A stretch of 17,808 bases of DNA from JAABSX01 sp964480455 (GCA_964480455.1 CAYZQI010000100.1:1-17808); one strand, 5' to 3'. Positions 1-7,263 are shown, numbered from the stretch's first letter. A program made the numbers and translations. The notes: generated from the sequence alone by a model not told the origin.

Positions 1-78
1 GCCAGACTCCGATCAGTCCCCTAGCTGCCGAGTCACTGGCAGCGCATGCGATTTGGCTGAGCTTCGTACGTAATCAGA
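1..78 (+). repeat. Right part of a structured dispersed repeat (copy 1, cut by window edge)
   Basis: This stretch matches the right-hand ~80 bp of the elements at 2513-2676 and 3265-3454 and the inverted one at 7264-7437. Shared landmarks are the b' arm (ATCAGTCCCCTAGCTGCC), a GATTTGGCTGAG block and the end GTACGTAATCAG. This copy has the clearest version of a small hairpin: GCTGCC (26-31) pairs perfectly with GGCAGC (40-45) across an 8-nt loop. The left arms must lie outside the window. It sits about 300 bp upstream of the export gene. Confidence 0.8.
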
Positions 79-284
79 ATATAAAATGTAGTGCCGGAAA
101 CGGATAAGGCACAAGGTTATATCTTGTCTCATTTTGAAGGCAGCGTGTTCTAAAAAAAACGTTGTTAGGTACAATAAACAAAAGTATAATTATTTTCCAT
201 TAAAAAGATATGCGTCAAGGAAAACGAGCAGATTTTGTCGCTAAGGCATGTGTAGGCATAAAAAAGCCTTCTGCGGAAGCTAAA

Positions 285-313
285 TTGTTTTGGAAAAAAG
301 AAACGTGTATACT
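285..313 (+). promoter_or_regulatory. Candidate sigma70-type promoter for the export/beta-barrel pair
   Basis: TTGTTT at 285-290 is followed, after exactly 17 bp, by TATACT at 308-313. The spacing is ideal and the -10 box matches five of six consensus positions. It lies about 60 bp upstream of the start of the export gene, with no other strong candidate nearer. The rest of 79-363 holds no gene; the only other structure noticed is a weak GTGCC/GGCAC inverted pair near 95-115. Confidence 0.45.
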
Positions 314-375
314 TTAATATGATCGGAGAGAGAAAACATTCAAAAACCAGATTGTAACATCTCATGGAGGGGAAG

Positions 376-1095
376 ATGAAAAAGCTGACGATGTTGTTAC
401 TGTTCTATCTTTTTTCCGTTTCACATGTATTTGCAGCGCAGTCGACAGTCGATGTGCCCGCCTCGGCGGAGATGAAGGAAGCCGCCAGAGCCGAAATACT
501 TGGTGCCGGAGCAGGCAATATTGTACCTCAGGAGGAGTATATCATTGGTCAAGGCGATGTGCTGAGCGTCAGCATTTATGGAGAGGGCGATATGGCAGTC
601 TCCGCGGGAACTGGTATGGCCAGAACCGAACAAAGTCCCGACGCACCACGTTTTGCCGGCAGCGGCGTCAGGGTTATGATGGATGGTAGAATTTCCCTGC
701 AGCATATAGGTGATGTCGAAGTAGTGGGCATGACCCTGACCGGACTGGCCGATTATTTAAAAAAACTTTATGCCACCATTTATGACGCTCCCATCGTTAC
801 GACCGCTTTAGTGCAGAGCAATAGCCTGCGCTATACCATTATGGGCAAGGTCACCAATCCGGGTATCTTCTTTCTTGACTACCCTCTCACTCTGGTGCAG
901 GCTGTCGCCCGTTCCGGCGGATTTACCGAGTGGGCTAAAAACAGAATAACCGTAGTAAGAGACGAGGTGAAAGAGAGGGATAAGGGGCTTTTTAAGAAGA
1001 ATACCCTTGAATTTGATTATAACGACTTCGTTTCGGGGAAAGGTCTGGAAAGTAATATCTTCATTCAAAGTGGCGATATTATAATAGTAAATTGA
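376..1095 (+). CDS. Periplasmic/outer-membrane polysaccharide export protein (Poly_export + SLBB)
   Basis: This is a Wza/KpsD-type export component of 239 residues. The start at 376 is preferred over the in-frame ATG at 364, because GGAGGGG (366-372) then serves as the ribosome binding site and the protein begins MKKLTMLLLF, a normal signal peptide. Cleavage is likely near HVFA|AQS. A polysaccharide-export domain follows from about residue 54 (IIGQGDVLSVSIYG) to about 148. It contains a Gly/Ser/Pro-rich stretch of about 30 residues before VRVMMDGRISLQHIG. An SLBB domain (YTIMGKVTNPG, LTLVQAVARSGG) runs to the C-terminus. The family usually forms the outer-membrane or periplasmic pore for exported polysaccharide, often as a lipoprotein; no lipobox cysteine is seen here. 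Its stop overlaps the start region of the beta-barrel gene, so they are probably co-transcribed. Confidence 0.9.
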   Translation: MKKLTMLLLFYLFSVSHVFAAQSTVDVPASAEMKEAARAEILGAGAGNIVPQEEYIIGQGDVLSVSIYGEGDMAVSAGTGMARTEQSPDAPRFAGSGVRVMMDGRISLQHIGDVEVVGMTLTGLADYLKKLYATIYDAPIVTTALVQSNSLRYTIMGKVTNPGIFFLDYPLTLVQAVARSGGFTEWAKNRITVVRDEVKERDKGLFKKNTLEFDYNDFVSGKGLESNIFIQSGDIIIVN

Positions 1096-1115
1096 AGATA
1101 AGGTTCTCTATCAAT

Positions 1116-2492
1116 ATGAAAAAAATACTCATACCTCTCATACCGTTAGGTGCTCTTGTTATAGGTCCTTTTGTTCTAACCCAGCCCGGCATGGCCCGCA
1201 CCAACAGCCTGACCGGAGGAATGACTCTTTCGTATGATTATTATGACCGCGAGGAGACGGATACCGTCGGAATTGCGGAGAGTGCGGTGTCCGATGACGA
1301 TTATAGTCGCCTTGTTCTCACACCGTTGCTCCGCTATATCAGTAGCGGTCCACGAGATACTGTCGAATTAAGTGCTGCACCCTCTTTGCGCTACGATCTT
1401 GATGATTCGGAAACCGAATGGGATGGCGATCTTTTTTTGGGTGCGGATCGATATCTCAGCGAACAGTGGCAGATAAGAGGATCGAATCGTTTTGTTAGAA
1501 GTGATTACAGCAGCGATGATTTTATTTTCAGCGAAGATGCCGATGAGGACCCACAGGAGTCCGAGACCGAGCCGGAATTGTCATCGGATCTTGGCCGGAC
1601 ACGTTATTGGCGCAACACCCTCGATCTGGCCTCTGAGTATCGCTATAGTGAGGATAGTCTGGCACTGGTCGGTTTTAACTGGAGTGTCTTGCGGAACGAT
1701 GATGATGACAGGCAGTCCGATGATTATGACCGCTATGCCGTAACACTGCGGGATGAACATCGATTCGATATTCGATGGCGTTCAGTTGTGGAGTTTTCTG
1801 CCGTACGCGGCGAATTTGAAACAGCTGAAACGGACGCAGTATCAGAGGATCTCTGGGAGTACTATCTCCAGCTTTCTATGGAGAATAATTCCATTGAGCA
1901 TAACCCTCTTTTCCTCGACTACAATTATATCGGCACAGAGTATGATGAATCCCTGCAGGGTGATGGCCAGGCTCATCAGCTTCGCCTCAGCTGGAGGCAT
2001 GATGCTTCTCCCCAGTTATATACCATCATCGGCGGCGGTCCTTCGTATCTCAAAACAGAAGGACTCGATGACAGCTGGGGCTATAATGGAGTTGCCGAGG
2101 TGAATTATCTGCTTGAGCGAGGCTCCTACAGACTGGCGCTGGAAAAAGGGTATACTGCCGACAGTTTCTCCGGCACCGAGGAGCGTGGCTTTGTAGATTT
2201 CTGGGATGTCGGGTTTTCCTTTACCCGATTGCTTACGGAACATCTGACCCTGGACGGACGCCTGGGATATCGCTGGGAAGAGCGAACCGATTTTTTGCTT
2301 GATGAGTTTGAAGAAAATCAGGAAGACAGATATCGTGCCGGTCTCGGTTTAGGTTATACTTTCAGCCGCTACTATTCTGCCAGGGTCAGCTATTCGTTTG
2401 TTTCACAGGATTCTGATCGGCCTGGGGACGATTATGACGATCATCGGGTCCTGCTTTCTCTGAGCTGGGAGAGGGAGTTGTTACGCTGGTAA
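1116..2492 (+). CDS. Outer-membrane beta-barrel protein of an exopolysaccharide locus
   Basis: The frame opens with a TTG at 1092 that overlaps the previous stop. ATG at 1116 is the better start, because the protein then begins MKKILIPLIPLGALVIG, a typical signal peptide with likely cleavage after PGMA. The remaining ~430 residues alternate polar and aromatic residues (SYDYYDRE, QWQIRGSNRFVRSD, YRAGLGLGYTFSRYYSARVSY) with acidic, Asp/Glu-rich loops. The chain ends in ELLRW, the terminal aromatic residue typical of outer-membrane barrels. Barrels of this size commonly sit beside SLBB export proteins in polysaccharide loci, where they are thought to help export or anchor the polymer; the specific role here is inferred from position. 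It forms an operon pair with the export gene. A repeat element follows 20 bp after the stop. Confidence 0.82.
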   Translation: MKKILIPLIPLGALVIGPFVLTQPGMARTNSLTGGMTLSYDYYDREETDTVGIAESAVSDDDYSRLVLTPLLRYISSGPRDTVELSAAPSLRYDLDDSETEWDGDLFLGADRYLSEQWQIRGSNRFVRSDYSSDDFIFSEDADEDPQESETEPELSSDLGRTRYWRNTLDLASEYRYSEDSLALVGFNWSVLRNDDDDRQSDDYDRYAVTLRDEHRFDIRWRSVVEFSAVRGEFETAETDAVSEDLWEYYLQLSMENNSIEHNPLFLDYNYIGTEYDESLQGDGQAHQLRLSWRHDASPQLYTIIGGGPSYLKTEGLDDSWGYNGVAEVNYLLERGSYRLALEKGYTADSFSGTEERGFVDFWDVGFSFTRLLTEHLTLDGRLGYRWEERTDFLLDEFEENQEDRYRAGLGLGYTFSRYYSARVSYSFVSQDSDRPGDDYDDHRVLLSLSWERELLRW

Positions 2493-2512
2493 CTCCTGAT
2501 CGAAGAGATCCG

Positions 2513-2676
2513 AAGACTGAGGGGACTGATTTTTTTTCACGTTGTTTTGTGAAAATAAATCTGTCTCCCGTATTCGAAGAAGAAAAATAAAGGTAAGCGC
2601 CAGACTCCGATCAGTCCCCTGGCTGCCGAGTCACTAGCAACCCATTCGATTTGGCTGAGTTTCTGACATAATCAGA
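2513..2676 (+). repeat. Structured dispersed repeat, copy 2 (left arm missing)
   Basis: This is 164 bp in the same orientation as copy 3. Positions 2513-2591 are identical, base for base, to 3293-3371 (79 bp). It contains arm b (AGGGGACTGAT, 2520-2530), the central hairpin (TTTTCAC/GTGAAAA), arm a' (TAAATCTGTCTCCC) and arm b' (ATCAGTCCCCT). The leftmost arm a present in copies 3 and 4 is absent. Its right end has a private palindrome, TTCTGA-cataa-TCAGAA (2661-2677). It lies between the convergent ends of the beta-barrel gene and the small FN3-like gene. Confidence 0.9.
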
Positions 2677-2703
2677 AAGAATTTACACCAACCAAGGTTG
2701 TCG

Positions 2704-3210
2704 TCAGTCTTTTAAAAGCAACATCCTGATTGCCACTAAAGCATCGTGATCCGCTTGCTTAGGCAGAGCATCGAATTTCGACTTCAGCTCATAAGTATAA
2801 GAACTCTCGGCACTGTTTGTATAGGCTGTCATGGCGAAATACAGTTCGCCGTTCAGGTTGGCCACAGTACATTTTGGGTTCTCGGAAAACAGGTTTTCAC
2901 ACTGTAGCTCCGCCGCACTCAATTGTTTGCAGGAGGTGAAATCAGGCCCCTGGCAACGAACCTGTTCGGTGAAATCTATGCAGTATGTGTAAGAAAAGTT
3001 GTTTTTCGGTGCTCCGTTGCTCTTTAACCTGCTTTGGGTTCCATAATAGAGTCGGTATCCCGCAACAAATTCTTGCGGTGGATTAGCTTTCCATTTAAAG
3101 GTTACTTTTGAAGATGACGATGCATCGGCACAATGGATACCAAGAGGAAGTAAAAAAGAGGAGAGTAAAAGGACAGTAAAAGGAAAAAATTTTCTGGTTA
3201 GTTTTTTCAT
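2704..3210 (-). CDS. Small secreted fibronectin type III-like protein
   Basis: The 168-residue product has a signal peptide (MKKLTRKFFPFTVLLLSSFL, cleavage likely near residues 27-31). A single FN3-like domain follows, opening with KVTFKWKANPPQEFVAGYRL YYG-type sequence and closing with GELYFAMTAYTNSAESSYT. The same pattern (VSFTWMAN...VDGYRLYY...YSFVLTAYRDTEES) occurs twice at the N-terminus of the 1115-residue protein at 7565-10912, so the two are related. An insert in the middle carries five cysteines (YCID, VRCQ, SCKQ, LQCE, KCTV), suggesting disulfides after export. GIHC near the signal end is a poor lipobox because His precedes Cys. The gene stands alone on the minus strand between two direct copies of the repeat element. 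A binding or structural role in the matrix is plausible but not shown. Confidence 0.75.
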   Translation of the reverse strand: MKKLTRKFFPFTVLLLSSFLLPLGIHCADASSSSKVTFKWKANPPQEFVAGYRLYYGTQSRLKSNGAPKNNFSYTYCIDFTEQVRCQGPDFTSCKQLSAAELQCENLFSENPKCTVANLNGELYFAMTAYTNSAESSYTYELKSKFDALPKQADHDALVAIRMLLLKD

Positions 3211-3264
3211 GCCAATGTTTAAAAAATTCTGATAACGTATAATCCTCAGCTATGATCTCTTTGT

Positions 3265-3454
3265 CCGGGAGACAGATTTAATTTTTCTTGGAAAGACTGA
3301 GGGGACTGATTTTTTTTCACGTTGTTTTGTGAAAATAAATCTGTCTCCCGTATTCGAAGAAGAAAAATAAAAGTAAGCGCAGACTCCGATCAGTCCCCTA
3401 GCTGCCGACTCACTAGTAGCCCATTCGATTTGGCTGAGTTTCGTACATAATCAG
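3265..3454 (+). repeat. Structured dispersed repeat, copy 3 (full length)
   Basis: This is the most complete plus-strand copy, about 190 bp. Arm a is GGGAGACAGATTTA (3267-3280) and arm b is AGGGGACTGAT (3300-3310). The central hairpin pairs TTTTCAC (3314-3320) with GTGAAAA (3329-3335). Arm a' is TAAATCTGTCTCCC (3336-3349) and arm b' is ATCAGTCCCCT (3389-3399). Arm a is a perfect 14-bp complement of a', and b a perfect 11-bp complement of b'. The element ends with GATTTGGCTGAGTTTCGTAC and ATAATCAG. It lies in the divergent region between the FN3-like gene and the NAD-synthase-like gene. Confidence 0.92.
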
Positions 3455-3546
3455 GGAAAAAATTTTTAAATTCCATTTTCCGCTTTCGCAAAAAACTGTT
3501 GATGTACAGCAAACATCAGGTCTCGCTGTGCAGGATGTGTTCCAGT

Positions 3547-3574
3547 TTGGAATCCGACATTGCGGCGGTATACT
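3547..3574 (+). promoter_or_regulatory. Candidate promoter upstream of the NAD-synthase-like gene
   Basis: TTGGAA (3547-3552) and TATACT (3569-3574) are separated by 16 bp. A start here would give a leader of about 145 nt. The surrounding non-coding stretch 3455-3724 also has a small inverted repeat, TGATGT/ACATCA (3500-3505 and 3513-3518), that could be an operator. Neither is more than a sequence match. Confidence 0.35.
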
Positions 3575-3681
3575 GAGTTGCCTCTTTTTATAGTCTTCTT
3601 TTGAGTTTGTCCTATTGTGCCCTGAAAGGAGATAGTGAGCGATATTTTCTCAAGTGTGCAAAAAACGTAATTTTAGAGAAC

Positions 3682-3690
3682 TGATATACT
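3682..3690 (+). promoter_or_regulatory. Candidate extended -10 element near the NAD-synthase-like gene
   Basis: TGATATACT fits the extended -10 form (TGnTATAAT with one mismatch) and lies about 35 bp before the ATG. The same nine bases plus the following G occur upstream of the large cadherin-like gene at 7472-7481. No good -35 box is present at the expected distance. This could replace or supplement the promoter candidate at 3547-3574. Confidence 0.3.
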
Positions 3691-3724
3691 GCATATTGCA
3701 CAGAATTAAGCCAAGGAAGGGTAT

Positions 3725-4729
3725 ATGACGGGAAACATTTTTTCTGCAGAAGTTCTGCAAATTGATTTGGAAGGGGAGTCTTTCGCTATCGCTGAAAAAA
3801 TAAAAAGCTATCTGATAAATCCTCTCAAGCGCAGGGGGCTGGTGGTGGCCATATCCGGAGGAATTGATTCCAGCGCCTGTCTGGCTTTGGCGGTCAGAGC
3901 GGTGGGGAAGGATAAGGTTTTCTGCCTGCAGATGCCGGAAGCTCACTCCTCCGAGGATACTCTGGCGATAAGTACGCGTCTGGCACACCATTTTGGTGTC
4001 GAAACCCTCCACGAAGATATCACTTCGATACTTGAAGCGGTCGGCTTTTATACGCGCTACGATGAGGCGGTGCGCCAAGTAGTAACCGAATATGGCCCAG
4101 GCTGGAAATCGAAGATAGTTATCCCCGATCTGAGCAGCCATAAAGGGTTTACTTTCTTCTCCCTGGTTGCCCAGGCGCCCGATGGCACCATAATAAAAGA
4201 ACGGCTGCCGCATAAAACCTATCTGGCCATCGTTGCGGCAACCAATTTCAAACAGCGCATTCGCAAGATGTTGGAATATTACCATGCCGACAGGCTCAAT
4301 TATGCGGTAGTGGGGACTCCCAATCGCCTGGAATATGATCAGGGTTTTTTCGTAAAACTTGGCGACGGCGCCGCCGACATCAAACCCATTGCCCATTTGT
4401 ATAAGTCGCAGGTCTACGCCATGGCCCGATTTCTCGGAGTACCTGCGGAAATATGCAAACGGCAGCCGACCACCGATACCTATTCACTAAAGCAGGGTCA
4501 GGATGAGTTCTATTTTTCTCTGCCCTACGCCGAGATGGATCTTTGCCTCTATGGTAAAAACAACGGTATTTCACTTGCCGAAGTAGCCAATGCAACCGGC
4601 TTAACAGAGGATCAGGTTACAAGAGTGTATCAGGATATCGATACCAAAAGAACAACCACCAGATATTTGCAGCTGGAGCCCCTGCTTGCCTCTCCGGTTG
4701 TTGAAATAAGCCATACCATACCGGATTGA
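3725..4729 (+). CDS. nadE: NAD(+) synthase family protein (ammonia-type, single domain)
   Basis: This 334-residue protein belongs to the N-type ATP pyrophosphatase NadE family, which adenylates nicotinic acid adenine dinucleotide and amidates it with ammonia to give NAD. It carries the PP-loop VVAISGGIDSS (about 40-50), then VVGTPNRLEYDQGFFVKLGD GAAD-type sequence, then KRQPTTDTYSLKQGQDE, which align with the family GT(x)N(x)E...GFFTKYGDGGAD and PTADL...DE motifs. There is no N-terminal nitrilase (glutaminase) domain, so ammonia must come from elsewhere. It is about 60 residues longer than typical single-domain enzymes. The start follows a strong site (AAGGAAGG). The gene converges on acp/asnB, and its place inside a polysaccharide locus suggests a dedicated paralogue rather than the housekeeping enzyme; that is inference. 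It may act on another carboxylate. Confidence 0.82.
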   Translation: MTGNIFSAEVLQIDLEGESFAIAEKIKSYLINPLKRRGLVVAISGGIDSSACLALAVRAVGKDKVFCLQMPEAHSSEDTLAISTRLAHHFGVETLHEDITSILEAVGFYTRYDEAVRQVVTEYGPGWKSKIVIPDLSSHKGFTFFSLVAQAPDGTIIKERLPHKTYLAIVAATNFKQRIRKMLEYYHADRLNYAVVGTPNRLEYDQGFFVKLGDGAADIKPIAHLYKSQVYAMARFLGVPAEICKRQPTTDTYSLKQGQDEFYFSLPYAEMDLCLYGKNNGISLAEVANATGLTEDQVTRVYQDIDTKRTTTRYLQLEPLLASPVVEISHTIPD

Positions 4730-4783
4730 ACATAGAGACGAACAATATATTTCCGTGCAGACCTGATATTGGGCTCTGGAACG

Positions 4784-4807
4784 GTGCTCAGGTTATTGCC
4801 TGAGCAC
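4784..4807. terminator. Hairpin between convergent genes (possible terminator)
   Basis: GTGCTCAGG (4784-4792) pairs perfectly with CCTGAGCAC (4799-4807) across a 6-nt loop, between the stop of the NAD-synthase-like gene and the stop of the acyl carrier protein gene. No clear run of T follows on either strand, so it is at best a weak or factor-assisted bidirectional terminator. Confidence 0.45.
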
Positions 4808-4839
4808 AGGCGTTTCTCCCATTCCAGGGAAAGACACTA

Positions 4840-5091
4840 TCAGCCGTTCTTTTTCTTTTCTATAAAAGAAGCCAGCTGCAGGACGCTGTCGAGGTTTTCC
4901 GGGACCAGCTCTTCGTCTTCCACCTTAATGCCAAAGTTCTCCTCAAGCCACTCGACCATTTCCAGAACCCCGGTGGAGTCGATAATTCCCTGCTCGAGAA
5001 AAGAGGCCTCGTTTTGCAGCTCATTTTCATTCGCGTCAAAGAGGAAATTGGTAAGGATGAAATGTCTGATTGGGGCAATATATTCTTGCAT
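4840..5091 (-). CDS. Acyl carrier protein
   Basis: The 83-residue acidic protein has the fold signature of an acyl/peptidyl carrier protein. The motif EQGIIDSTGVLEMVEWLEEN places Ser39 as the 4'-phosphopantetheine attachment site (DST instead of the usual DSL). The preceding FLEQGIID and the following LEMVEWLEENFGIKVEDEEL match helix II and the recognition loop of the family. It starts 3 bp after the stop of the asparagine-synthase gene on the same strand, so it is probably translationally coupled. Stand-alone carrier proteins of this kind occur with asparagine-synthase-like amidotransferases in exosortase/PEP-CTERM polysaccharide clusters. Here it may carry an acyl or aminoacyl group used to modify the polymer; the cargo is unknown and no acyl-CoA ligase is in the window. 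Confidence 0.87.
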   Translation of the reverse strand: MQEYIAPIRHFILTNFLFDANENELQNEASFLEQGIIDSTGVLEMVEWLEENFGIKVEDEELVPENLDSVLQLASFIEKKKNG

Positions 5092-5094
5092 TGT

Positions 5095-7080
5095 TCAGGT
5101 CTTCTCAGTTGAGTGTTGTTGGATATTTACCCGTACATTGCTGAGATTCTCAGCTTCTGGAGGGCGAAAATGTCTGACAAACCTATCATAAATAATCTGT
5201 GTTGACAATATTCCGATAAAGGCCATATTCTCTTTAAAACCCTGGCGGCCTTTTTTCCTGCATTTTTGCAGCAGAAGAGAAACCGCTTCCGCCCGGAAAA
5301 ACCCGGCGTCCCGCAGCAGAGCTTCCGAGAGATAATGCTGCAGATATTCCGGTTCCCGATCGCCGAAAAAGCTGAGGATGTCTGGAGCCATATAGGGTTG
5401 CTTTTTTCGTTCGGTTATAGCTTGCGGCAGGATGTCCCGCACCGCCTTTTTCAAAACATTCTTTTCGTTCAGCACTTTCATTTTCATGTTCACTGGGATC
5501 CGTCCGGCAAATTCAACAACCCTGTGATCCAGAAAGGGAAAACGGCCCTCAACGGAGTGAGCCATACCCATGCGATCCCCTTGAGAAGAAAGGAGATAGT
5601 TGCCCATCAGCAGTTTGGCTTCAAGAAACTGGGCCCGCTGGAAAGCATCCATCGGCGCCATAGTTTCCATCAGATGGGCAAGCCGGTCTTCCGGCGGCCG
5701 AGCCTGCTCCGCTATTTCGCGTCGCAGAAAGCGGTGTGTGCCCGAGGTGGTCTTCCAGCGCGGACGATGGGCATAAAAAGGGTCATCGGGGTCGGCCGCC
5801 GTGTCAAAAAAGGTCTGGGCATACTCCGCCGACTTGGCCGGGGAAAGGGCCAGATAGGGGTAGAGGCGTTTAAGCAGCAGCGGCCGCAGGGAAGACCGCA
5901 GATTACGGTGAATAAAGGCGCGGATTTTAGCCTCCTTAAAGATATCGTATCCGCCGAGAATTTCATCGGCACCCTCACCGGTCAACACGACTTTATAGTT
6001 ATTTTTACGCACAAGACGGGAAAGCAGGAAAAGAGGCGCCGGCGCGGTACGCACAACAGGAACTTCAGTATGGTAAATTACATCGGGAAAGATGGCGCCG
6101 ATATTAGCATAGGTGCAGTGGACCACATTGTGATCGGTACCGAGGAATTCGGCCATCATCTTCTGTTCACGACTTTCATCATAGACTTTGTCGGCGAAAG
6201 AGACAGAGAAGGTCTTTAACTCATTATCAGTATAGTTGCGTATGATGGAGGTGATGGCAGACGAGTCAAGGCCACCGCTGAGATAGGCTCCGACGGGAAC
6301 ATCGGCGCGCAGTCGCAAACGCACGGCGTCGATAAGCAGCTCACGTAATTTCTCGGCGTAGTACTGTTCGGAAAAGGCGCCCGGGCCGTCGCTGCATAAC
6401 GGAATCTCCCAATATTGCTGTGGACTCCCGACACCATTGCGGTCTACCCGCAGCCAGTGACCTGGAGGAATCTGATACACAGACTCGAAGACGGTTTCTT
6501 CTCCGGCCGGCATCCAGAAGGTAAAGATATCGCAGAGGCAATGTGAATCAAGACCTCGGGGAATGGAAATATCACCGCTGAATATCGATTTGATTTCGGA
6601 TGCGAAATACAAGTTACCGTTGTGTAACGTGTAAAAGAGCGGCCGGATGCCCATGCGGTCCCGAGCCAGGAAAAGTTCCTCTTTTTGCCTGTCGTATATT
6701 GCCAGGGCAAACTGGCCATTGAGCCTCTCCAGGCAGGCACTACCCAGATCTTCGTAGAGATGGATGATGACTTCGGTGTCTGATTGTGTCGCAAAGCGGT
6801 GGCCTTTGCGGATCAGTTCTTCTCGTAATTCCAGATAATTGAAGATCTCTCCGTTGAAAACTATCCATAACGATCCGGTCTCATTGCTCAGCGGCTGCCA
6901 GCCCTCCGCCAGATCGATGATAGAGAGCCGTGCATGGGCCAGACCGACGCCCTGGCCATGATACAAACCATAGCCGTCGGGACCCCGATGCTGCAGAGGC
7001 GCTATCATGCGCCGCAGAGTCGATTCATCTGCTTGGGTACCGCTGCTGTTTATCTTGAAGAATCCTGCTATTCCACACAT
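5095..7080 (-). CDS. asnB: Asparagine synthase (glutamine-hydrolysing) family amidotransferase, first copy
   Basis: The start is set at 7080, where the protein begins MCGIAGFFK. Cys2 becomes the N-terminal nucleophile of the class II glutaminase domain, and AGGGGA sits just upstream. The longer open frame to 7191 would bury this cysteine and is rejected. The product is 661 residues. The glutaminase domain (about 1-215) shows QHRGPDG, LAHARLSIIDL, VFNGEIFNY and SDTEV. The synthetase domain carries the PP-loop SGGLDSS at about 268-274 and LTGEGADEILGGYDIF further on. The family transfers glutamine-derived ammonia to an adenylated carboxylate. In polysaccharide loci, relatives amidate sugars or carrier-bound acids rather than aspartate. 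Coupling with the acyl carrier protein points to such a role. It is the first gene of a minus-strand pair; no convincing promoter was found. Confidence 0.93.
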   Translation of the reverse strand: MCGIAGFFKINSSGTQADESTLRRMIAPLQHRGPDGYGLYHGQGVGLAHARLSIIDLAEGWQPLSNETGSLWIVFNGEIFNYLELREELIRKGHRFATQSDTEVIIHLYEDLGSACLERLNGQFALAIYDRQKEELFLARDRMGIRPLFYTLHNGNLYFASEIKSIFSGDISIPRGLDSHCLCDIFTFWMPAGEETVFESVYQIPPGHWLRVDRNGVGSPQQYWEIPLCSDGPGAFSEQYYAEKLRELLIDAVRLRLRADVPVGAYLSGGLDSSAITSIIRNYTDNELKTFSVSFADKVYDESREQKMMAEFLGTDHNVVHCTYANIGAIFPDVIYHTEVPVVRTAPAPLFLLSRLVRKNNYKVVLTGEGADEILGGYDIFKEAKIRAFIHRNLRSSLRPLLLKRLYPYLALSPAKSAEYAQTFFDTAADPDDPFYAHRPRWKTTSGTHRFLRREIAEQARPPEDRLAHLMETMAPMDAFQRAQFLEAKLLMGNYLLSSQGDRMGMAHSVEGRFPFLDHRVVEFAGRIPVNMKMKVLNEKNVLKKAVRDILPQAITERKKQPYMAPDILSFFGDREPEYLQHYLSEALLRDAGFFRAEAVSLLLQKCRKKGRQGFKENMAFIGILSTQIIYDRFVRHFRPPEAENLSNVRVNIQQHSTEKT

Positions 7081-7263
7081 ATATTCCCCTTGGCGTGGTG
7101 TGGTCGTCCTGCTGAAAGGTAAGCCGCTTTGTGGTGATACTGCTCCGATTGATCCCATTTTGGCGCTTCGTGTAAAAGCACACCCATCCATTTCAGCAAT
7201 TCTGGAACAAATCGTGCAAGCGACAAAATACTGCCATTTTAGATTTTGCGCAGTATTAATTTC

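Noticed and set aside
1..363. The region before the export gene considered for a c-di-GMP (GEMM) or other riboswitch.
   Set aside because: Only a weak GTGCC/GGCAC pair was found; the conserved GEMM core is absent.
3545..3567. TGGAATCCGACATTGC resembles a sigma54 -24/-12 promoter.
   Set aside because: The GG-to-GC spacing is one base too long and the -24 half is poor.
3569..3574. GGCGGTA just before 3574 looks like the start of an ops/JUMPstart element (GGCGGTAG) used by RfaH in polysaccharide operons.
   Set aside because: The match breaks after seven bases, there is no surrounding JUMPstart sequence, and the T-A-T-A-C-T fits a -10 box better.
3634..3669. AAGGAG followed by a GTG and an 11-codon frame (VSDIFSSVQKT) ahead of the NAD-synthase-like gene, possibly a leader peptide.
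   Set aside because: The Shine-Dalgarno spacing is too short, the start is GTG, and there is no regulatory codon run or attenuator hairpin after it.
3650..4396. A 248-codon minus-strand open frame opposite the NAD-synthase-like gene.
   Set aside because: It lies opposite a gene with clear family motifs, has no domain sense, and its composition is that of an antisense shadow.
5266..6219. A 317-codon plus-strand open frame opposite the first asparagine-synthase gene.
   Set aside because: It is antisense to conserved synthetase-domain motifs and shows no recognisable fold or start signals.
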